DNA from: Chitinophagaceae bacterium
Lineage (GTDB): Bacteria > Bacteroidota > Bacteroidia > Chitinophagales > Chitinophagaceae
Length of the DNA stretch: 10,488 nt
Reading direction: 5' to 3'
Assembly: GCA_025455245.1 (NCBI GenBank)
Contig: JALOMX010000037.1
Coordinates: 1 to 10,488 of the forward strand
Both the position numbers and the translations under genes were made by a program. The notes under the pieces were generated by a model. It was not told the DNA's origin. It saw only the letters and a program-made list of their open reading frames with translations, and made no database searches. Shown in pieces: positions 6,420 through 10,488 of this stretch. Within the stretch, counting starts at the first letter, position 1, and every line of letters starts with the position of its first letter.

Positions 6420-6447
6420 TCAAATTTCAAATCTCAAATTTCAAATA
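6420..6447. repeat. Short AAATTTCAAAT direct repeat upstream of the DUF4295 gene
   Basis: Two copies of CAAATTTCAAAT separated by CT occupy most of the 67-bp gap between rpmG and the DUF4295 gene. On the minus strand this reads ATTTGAAATTTG, close to the TTTGGAA heptads ahead of ftsY, so the two intergenic gaps share a sequence style in opposite orientation. Confidence 0.5.
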
Positions 6448-6454
6448 AATAACT

Positions 6455-6628
6455 ATGGCAAAAGCAGCAAAAACGGCGATCAAGACAAAAGATCAGAAAG
6501 CAGCCGCAGAAGCAAAAAACTGGAGTAAAGTAATTAAGGCTGTACGTAGCCCCAAGACCGGCGCATATACCTTTAAGGAAGCCATTGTTCACAAGGACAA
6601 GGTTAAAGACTTTTTGGCTGAGAAATAA
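6455..6628 (+). CDS. DUF4295 family small basic protein, ribosome-linked
   Basis: A 57-residue lysine- and alanine-rich protein: it opens MAKAAKTAIKTKDQKAAAEA, has the core NWSKVIKAVRSPKTGAYTF and ends KDKVKDFLAEK before a TAA at 6626-6628. I recognise it as the DUF4295 family, which is restricted to Bacteroidota and constantly found between rpmG and ftsY. Small size, high charge and linkage to rpmB-rpmG suggest a ribosomal or ribosome-associated role. A phylum-specific large-subunit protein, bL38, was reported from the Flavobacterium johnsoniae ribosome structure; I cannot confirm from sequence alone that this family is that protein. It is the last gene before a strong terminator at 6659-6694. 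The ATG is preceded by an A/T-rich stretch without a Shine-Dalgarno motif. Confidence 0.9.
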   Translation: MAKAAKTAIKTKDQKAAAEAKNWSKVIKAVRSPKTGAYTFKEAIVHKDKVKDFLAEK

Positions 6629-6658
6629 TAACAGGACCATGATGCCTGAAAATATTGA

Positions 6659-6694
6659 GCTGTCACTCCATACCATGGTGTGATGGCTTTTTTT
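6659..6694 (+). terminator. Intrinsic terminator of the rpmB-rpmG-DUF4295 operon
   Basis: Arms 6659-6671 and 6675-6687 (GCTGTCACTCCAT against ATGGTGTGATGGC) pair with two G-U wobbles and one U-U mismatch, followed at once by seven T residues (6688-6694). It begins 30 bp after the DUF4295 stop. This is the clearest terminator in the window, and it implies that ftsY, 175 bp further on, has its own promoter or depends on read-through. Confidence 0.85.
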
Positions 6695-6743
6695 GTTAGC
6701 ATTTATTTTAACCCGGTCAGGTATTGTGAATTTTATATTTTGA

Positions 6744-6860
6744 AATTTGGAACCTGTTTGCCCTGCCTGACGGTAGGCAGGCGACAGGCAAAATTTGGAA
6801 TTTGGAACCTGTCTGCTGATAGGCAAAATTTGGAATTTGGAATTTGATTATTTGGAATTT
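6744..6860. repeat. Repeat cluster with palindrome and TTTGGAA heptads ahead of ftsY
   Basis: This gene-free stretch holds several nested repeats. A palindrome CCTGCCT-GACGGT-AGGCAGG (6762-6781) is enclosed by a second pair, CCTGT (6753-6757) and ACAGG (6784-6788). A 22-bp direct repeat beginning AGGCAAAATTTGG lies at 6786-6807 and 6821-6842. An 18-bp repeat with one mismatch (AATTTGGAACCTGTTTGC) lies at 6744-6761 and 6799-6816. A tandem heptad TTTGGAA starts at 6829, 6836 and, less exactly, 6843 and 6851. The GGTAGGCAGG-type palindrome is of the kind dispersed in many environmental Bacteroidota genomes. No protein gene is supported here. Confidence 0.8.
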
Positions 6861-6868
6861 TACACACT

Positions 6869-7828
6869 ATGGGATTTTTTGACAAGCTATTCGGAAAAAA
6901 GGAAAAAGAGACGCTCAATCAGGGACTTGAAAAAACCAAAGAAGGATTTTTTACCAAGATTACCAAGGCTATAGCGGGAAAAAGTACTGTTGATGAAGAA
7001 GTGCTTGATAATCTTGAAGAGGCTTTGGTGGGGGCAGATGTTGGCATTGAAACAACCGTTGCCCTGATTGATAAGCTAAGCGAAAGGGTGAAGCGTGATA
7101 AGTACCTGAATACGTCGGAACTCAATACCATTTTACAGGAGGAACTTTCTTCGCTGCTTGTTGATTCACCCGATGGCCTGTCAAAGAATTTTGATCTTTC
7201 GGGCATGCCAAAGCCATACGTGCTATTGGTAGTAGGTGTAAATGGAGTCGGAAAAACAACAACAATCGGTAAGTTAGCCAATCAGTTTAAAAAGGCGGGT
7301 AAGTCAGTTTTATTGGGTGCTGCCGATACATTCAGGGCGGCGGCAGTTGATCAACTTACCATCTGGAGCGAAAGGGTAGGCGTTCCTATCGTAAAGCAAC
7401 CGATGGGCAGCGACCCGGCCTCCGTTGCATTTGATGCTGTTCAAAGCGGTATTTCAAAAGGGGCTGACATTGTTATCATCGATACGGCCGGCCGGCTTCA
7501 TAATAAGGCACATCTTATGGAAGAACTCAGCAAGATAAAAAGGGTAATTAAGAAGCAATTACCCGATGCACCACACGAAGTATTGCTTGTTCTTGATGGA
7601 AGTACCGGACAAAATGCGCTTGAACAGGCAAAACATTTTACCGCGGCTACAGAAGTTACCGGGCTTGCTATCACCAAACTGGATGGTACGGCCAAAGGAG
7701 GCGTGGTATTGGCCATCAGTCACCAAATGAACATTCCTGTTCGATACATTGGGGTTGGGGAAAAGGTAGAGGACCTGCTGGTATTCAACAAAACTGAGTT
7801 TGTAAAAAGCTTATTCAGCCTCAGTTGA
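6869..7828 (+). CDS. ftsY: Signal recognition particle receptor FtsY
   Basis: A 319-residue SRP-type GTPase that docks SRP-ribosome complexes at the inner membrane for co-translational insertion of membrane proteins. It starts MGFFDKLFGKKEKE, a short amphipathic basic N-terminus in place of the long acidic A domain of the E. coli protein; this short form is normal for Bacteroidota. The helical N domain covers about 25-100. The G domain follows, with the P-loop GVNGVGKTT at 123-131, DTFRAAAVDQL, DTAGR at 205-209, TKLDG at 269-273 and the closing GVGEKVEDLLVF motif. This separates it from Ffh, which would carry a methionine-rich M domain. It lies downstream of the ribosomal cluster but behind an intrinsic terminator and a repeat cluster, so it may be transcribed alone. 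The neighbour on the right is convergent, with 55 bp between stops and no obvious terminator. Confidence 0.97.
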   Translation: MGFFDKLFGKKEKETLNQGLEKTKEGFFTKITKAIAGKSTVDEEVLDNLEEALVGADVGIETTVALIDKLSERVKRDKYLNTSELNTILQEELSSLLVDSPDGLSKNFDLSGMPKPYVLLVVGVNGVGKTTTIGKLANQFKKAGKSVLLGAADTFRAAAVDQLTIWSERVGVPIVKQPMGSDPASVAFDAVQSGISKGADIVIIDTAGRLHNKAHLMEELSKIKRVIKKQLPDAPHEVLLVLDGSTGQNALEQAKHFTAATEVTGLAITKLDGTAKGGVVLAISHQMNIPVRYIGVGEKVEDLLVFNKTEFVKSLFSLS

Positions 7829-7883
7829 CCCAATATCCCGATCCTGTAAAAATGTACCTGAATCGTCCGGCCTTTTTGCTGAA

Positions 7884-10488
7884 TCAGGGCAAATCAAATT
7901 CAGGATTACCATTGATTATCAGTGAACCTTTAGGCATGCTGAAGGAACTTCCCGGGAAGGCTTTTATTCTACCCCTTATATCAAGAATACCTCCGTTTAT
8001 GGTAAGGCTGCCTCTATTCAGCAGGTTGGTGCTTCCATCGTCATCAGGTTGTCCAAGTGTAAGTGTCTTATTGACTTGAATATTCAGTGTTACACCGGAT
8101 TTAATCTCAATAGCAGATACCTGTAGACTTGTATCAAGCTGTACGTTGTGGTTAATAATTAAATTATCGCAGGATATGGGAACCCTTCCTGCACTCCAAA
8201 TGGCCGGATCCGAAAAGTTGCCTGCAGCAATGGTTTCATTTTGGCAGAAAGAAGCAAACGGCATTATGGCCTCGATAAGGGCGGTATCACGGTATGAACC
8301 ATATTGGAAAAAGACCGGCGTGGTGCCATCCTGCAAAGCTTCAAAACGAAAGCCACCTGTATAGTAGGTTGCAATCTGCGGAGATTCGACGGTAACCGAA
8401 ATGGCTTCACTGGCCGGCAATGGAATCCATTCATTATTGTGCCTTGCTTCATATTCAGGCATATACAGGTCGCCTCCTTTTATCTGCATGATTTTATTTT
8501 TTACCCTGAATCCCTGAATGGCATATTGATTCTGCGTATTTACAGAAATGGTGTCAATGTAATAATCAACCCCATTGGACATATTGCGGTAGGCTGCAAT
8601 GGCAATGATTTGGTTTTTTCCAGGATAAAGCGAGTCCACTTCAAAATTGAAATGTTGTGTAGATAAAGTAGCTGTTGCATTGGAAGAATCCACGCCATTA
8701 AAAAAGACCCTGGTATACAGGTGGTTGGCAACGTTTTTCAGCACCACCGAAACCTGAACTGTATTCCCGGTGGTTAGATTTGAATTTGCAGCAGGGCTTA
8801 ATATTTCTATTCTGGTTTTCCCGTAATTATCGGAGGAAGAAAGGGGAACTAATCCTTTTATCTGGCTTAGTAAGGTTCCTTCTGCTGCGTCAAGACTGAT
8901 TCCACCCGGATCCGGGTCAGTGTTTTCAGGAATCTCTTCTCCAAACAAAGGGCCATTCACTTTGGAGTTTAACAGGTTAAAAATGCGTTGGCCGACATCA
9001 TCGCGCTTTAAAATTTCAACGTGCATGGCATCCGACCCTTCAAACCGGGTAATAAAGGGTTTGGTTGCATAGCCGTTGATCCGGGCAACCTGGCTCTCCA
9101 ATGGCACAATCAGGTCGCTGTTGGCAAGGTAATCCGGATAGCCTAACTCATTGCAATACCATTCCCAAAAAGCAAGTGCTCCCGCTACCGTTCCTAATGC
9201 CCTGAATCCTTTTACCACGGTTTCCACATTTTCAGGCAAAGGCAAATGAAGGATGCAGTCCATCATATTATTGAGAAAAATGAGCGTGCTTTTCATTTCC
9301 CGCAGGGTAGTAGCATTCATTTCGCTTATTTGTGCAAAATGCCCGTTACCGTAAATCATATGAAACCTTTTCATGGTTTGTTTCAGGTTTACACCTGCCC
9401 TTACCCCGCGACGGTAATCATTGATCTGAAGATTCTTTACGGCCGGGCTTGCTACCCAATGATCAATCTTACTCCAATCGGTTGGCGTTGCAAGGTTAAT
9501 GCCCGGCGTAATAACCGGGTCAATAAAATCGAAGGGCTGCTGCGCATCGGGGTACTTGAAATAACCAATCCTGAGAAGGTTCTTTACCGTGGCCGGTGCT
9601 ATTGGAATAAACTCATCTACAAGGTCGGCCACAGGGGAACTGTTGTGCGGTGTGTTCACAGTAATGATCTTATGGGTAAACCCTTTCCCATAGTTTTTGT
9701 ACAGGTATGATGACCCTTCGCCTGCATAAAATTTTTCGGGGAAGGTGCCAATGGCCATACGAATCATGATGCCCCCCATGCTATGACATAAATAATCTAC
9801 CTGGTTACAGGCATAACCCATATTTCTCAGGTAGGCAATATTGCCCTGAAGTGTATTCATATTGTCTTTGGCAGTATCTATGGGCAGATCGCCGCCCATC
9901 AGCAACCGGGCATTTTCCACAAATAAATTCCGGCCGCTCATAACAAGGGCCCGCTTATGCAGCCATAAAGGACTTTGCACATACAGGGTGGAATAATTAT
10001 GCCTTAAATCTTTCCAGGTACTCGGCCCACTTGCAAGCCCATGTACCATCAGCAAGGGTGGCCTTACAATCCTGATCTTATATATTACTGAATCTTTTAC
10101 ATTATTCGTATAGGTGATTACTACTTTTACTGAGTCGTATCGTTGAGTAAGATTGGAAAAGGTGCCGGTAGAATCATCACTAAAATCTTCCGGCGATTTG
10201 TACCAAAACCAAAATGAACCATCATTTTCAACAGGGTTTGCATCTTCGCGAAAAACCGATCTCAGGGTGCCGCTATTGGCTTCTTCCGAATAAGAAAGCA
10301 AGCTTAAATAGTTGGCCGTTTTCAGGGTACCCCTCGTTGTTTCCTGACCTGCAACAAAATCAGCAATGCTCACCTCCACTTTTTTAAGTGATGCTGTACT
10401 ATCCTTTGGCTTTTTTATTTTCAGATAAATTCTTGAAACGCCATCAGCCGCCACACCATAAGGGTTTCCAATTTTTATGGGAAAACTA
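7884..10488 (-). CDS. Large multidomain alpha/beta-hydrolase (lipase-like), N-terminus outside the window
   Basis: An incomplete gene: the frame is open to the right edge (10487 in frame), so the 868 residues seen lack the true start. Numbering from the edge, residues 1-138 look like invasin/Ig-type beta material (GNPYGVAADGVSRIYLKI). An alpha/beta-hydrolase core follows: oxyanion motif LLMVHGLASGPSTW (His149-Gly150), nucleophile elbow CHSMGG with Ser236 where lipases usually have GHSxGG, likely acid Asp458 in NSDLIVPLES and likely base His489 in DAMHVEIL. A long, probably lid-bearing insertion separates Ser from Asp. After that come an Ig-like region (about 555-650) and a C-terminal part with FCQNETIAAGNFSDPAIW and repeating GSLTINGG/GSLIINGN strands, like the beta-helical 'GNFSDPATW' domain common in exported Bacteroidota proteins. 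It is probably secreted; the signal peptide is out of view. No typical type IX secretion C-terminal tail is evident: it ends NPEFDLP. Substrate unknown (ester or lipid inferred). Convergent with ftsY. Confidence 0.8.
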   Translation of the reverse strand, partial: SFPIKIGNPYGVAADGVSRIYLKIKKPKDSTASLKKVEVSIADFVAGQETTRGTLKTANYLSLLSYSEEANSGTLRSVFREDANPVENDGSFWFWYKSPEDFSDDSTGTFSNLTQRYDSVKVVITYTNNVKDSVIYKIRIVRPPLLMVHGLASGPSTWKDLRHNYSTLYVQSPLWLHKRALVMSGRNLFVENARLLMGGDLPIDTAKDNMNTLQGNIAYLRNMGYACNQVDYLCHSMGGIMIRMAIGTFPEKFYAGEGSSYLYKNYGKGFTHKIITVNTPHNSSPVADLVDEFIPIAPATVKNLLRIGYFKYPDAQQPFDFIDPVITPGINLATPTDWSKIDHWVASPAVKNLQINDYRRGVRAGVNLKQTMKRFHMIYGNGHFAQISEMNATTLREMKSTLIFLNNMMDCILHLPLPENVETVVKGFRALGTVAGALAFWEWYCNELGYPDYLANSDLIVPLESQVARINGYATKPFITRFEGSDAMHVEILKRDDVGQRIFNLLNSKVNGPLFGEEIPENTDPDPGGISLDAAEGTLLSQIKGLVPLSSSDNYGKTRIEILSPAANSNLTTGNTVQVSVVLKNVANHLYTRVFFNGVDSSNATATLSTQHFNFEVDSLYPGKNQIIAIAAYRNMSNGVDYYIDTISVNTQNQYAIQGFRVKNKIMQIKGGDLYMPEYEARHNNEWIPLPASEAISVTVESPQIATYYTGGFRFEALQDGTTPVFFQYGSYRDTALIEAIMPFASFCQNETIAAGNFSDPAIWSAGRVPISCDNLIINHNVQLDTSLQVSAIEIKSGVTLNIQVNKTLTLGQPDDDGSTNLLNRGSLTINGGILDIRGRIKAFPGSSFSMPKGSLIINGNPEFDLP

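Noticed and set aside
6434..6826. Minus-strand frame of 130 codons opposite the DUF4295 gene and the repeats
   Set aside because: Antisense to DUF4295 and the terminator; its PAYRQAG-type segment is a translation of the palindromic repeat, a familiar spurious pattern in Bacteroidota.
6869..7828. Alternative identity of ftsY as Ffh (SRP54)
   Set aside because: No C-terminal methionine-rich M domain, and the start MGFFDKLF and overall length fit FtsY.
7829..7883. Possible bidirectional terminator between ftsY and the lipase-like gene
   Set aside because: Only weak pairing (TTTGC/GCAAA around a 9-base loop, near 7876-7894) and no convincing T-run after it on either strand.
1..10488. Defence, phage, CRISPR, toxin-antitoxin or insertion-sequence system
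   Set aside because: No transposase, integrase, nuclease, repeat-spacer array or paired small genes were visible on either strand; the gene content is housekeeping plus exported enzymes.

Overview
The window comes from a member of the Bacteroidota. Three things support this: the gene order rpmB-rpmG-DUF4295-ftsY; zinc-free forms of L28 and L33; and a promoter ahead of rpmB that fits the phylum's -33 TTTG / -7 TAnnTTTG pattern. Translation starts are A-rich with almost no Shine-Dalgarno motifs, and an intergenic stretch carries a GGTAGGCAGG-type palindromic repeat of the kind seen in this phylum. I cannot place it below phylum. There are no tRNA or rRNA genes, CRISPR arrays, transposases or phage genes, and the content looks chromosomal.

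Layout: (1) 1-848, minus strand: the 5' part of dnaE (replicative DNA polymerase III alpha), broken by an exact 26-bp tandem duplication and running off the left edge. (2) 849-1204: a divergent intergenic region with a candidate promoter. (3) 1205-1909, plus strand: a secreted NlpC/P60 cell-wall peptidase, overlapping tail to tail by 4 bp with (4) 1906-3582, minus strand: a secreted M1-family zinc aminopeptidase. (5) 3661-4332, minus strand: a lipoprotein MsrA upstream of the aminopeptidase, separated from it by a hairpin that looks like a weak terminator. (6) 4545-5807, plus strand: kynureninase, divergent from msrA with a perfect 15-bp palindrome between them. (7) 5934-6628, plus strand: the ribosomal cluster rpmB, rpmG and the 57-residue DUF4295 gene, with a strong promoter in front and a clear intrinsic terminator behind. 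(8) 6700-6868: a repeat-rich leader. (9) 6869-7828: ftsY. (10) 7884-10488, minus strand: a large multidomain alpha/beta-hydrolase (lipase-like) whose N-terminus lies beyond the right edge.

Functionally the window mixes information-processing genes (dnaE, ribosomal proteins, the SRP receptor ftsY) with exported enzymes (NlpC/P60, M1 peptidase, MsrA lipoprotein, lipase-like protein) and one metabolic enzyme of tryptophan/kynurenine breakdown and de novo NAD synthesis. Apart from the ribosomal cluster and the possible msrA-M1 pair, the genes look like independent transcription units.

I did not find a convincing undescribed biological system. The items most worth a second look are the dnaE duplication/frameshift, the repeat cluster ahead of ftsY, the domain make-up of the lipase-like protein, and the hairpin between msrA and the M1 peptidase.
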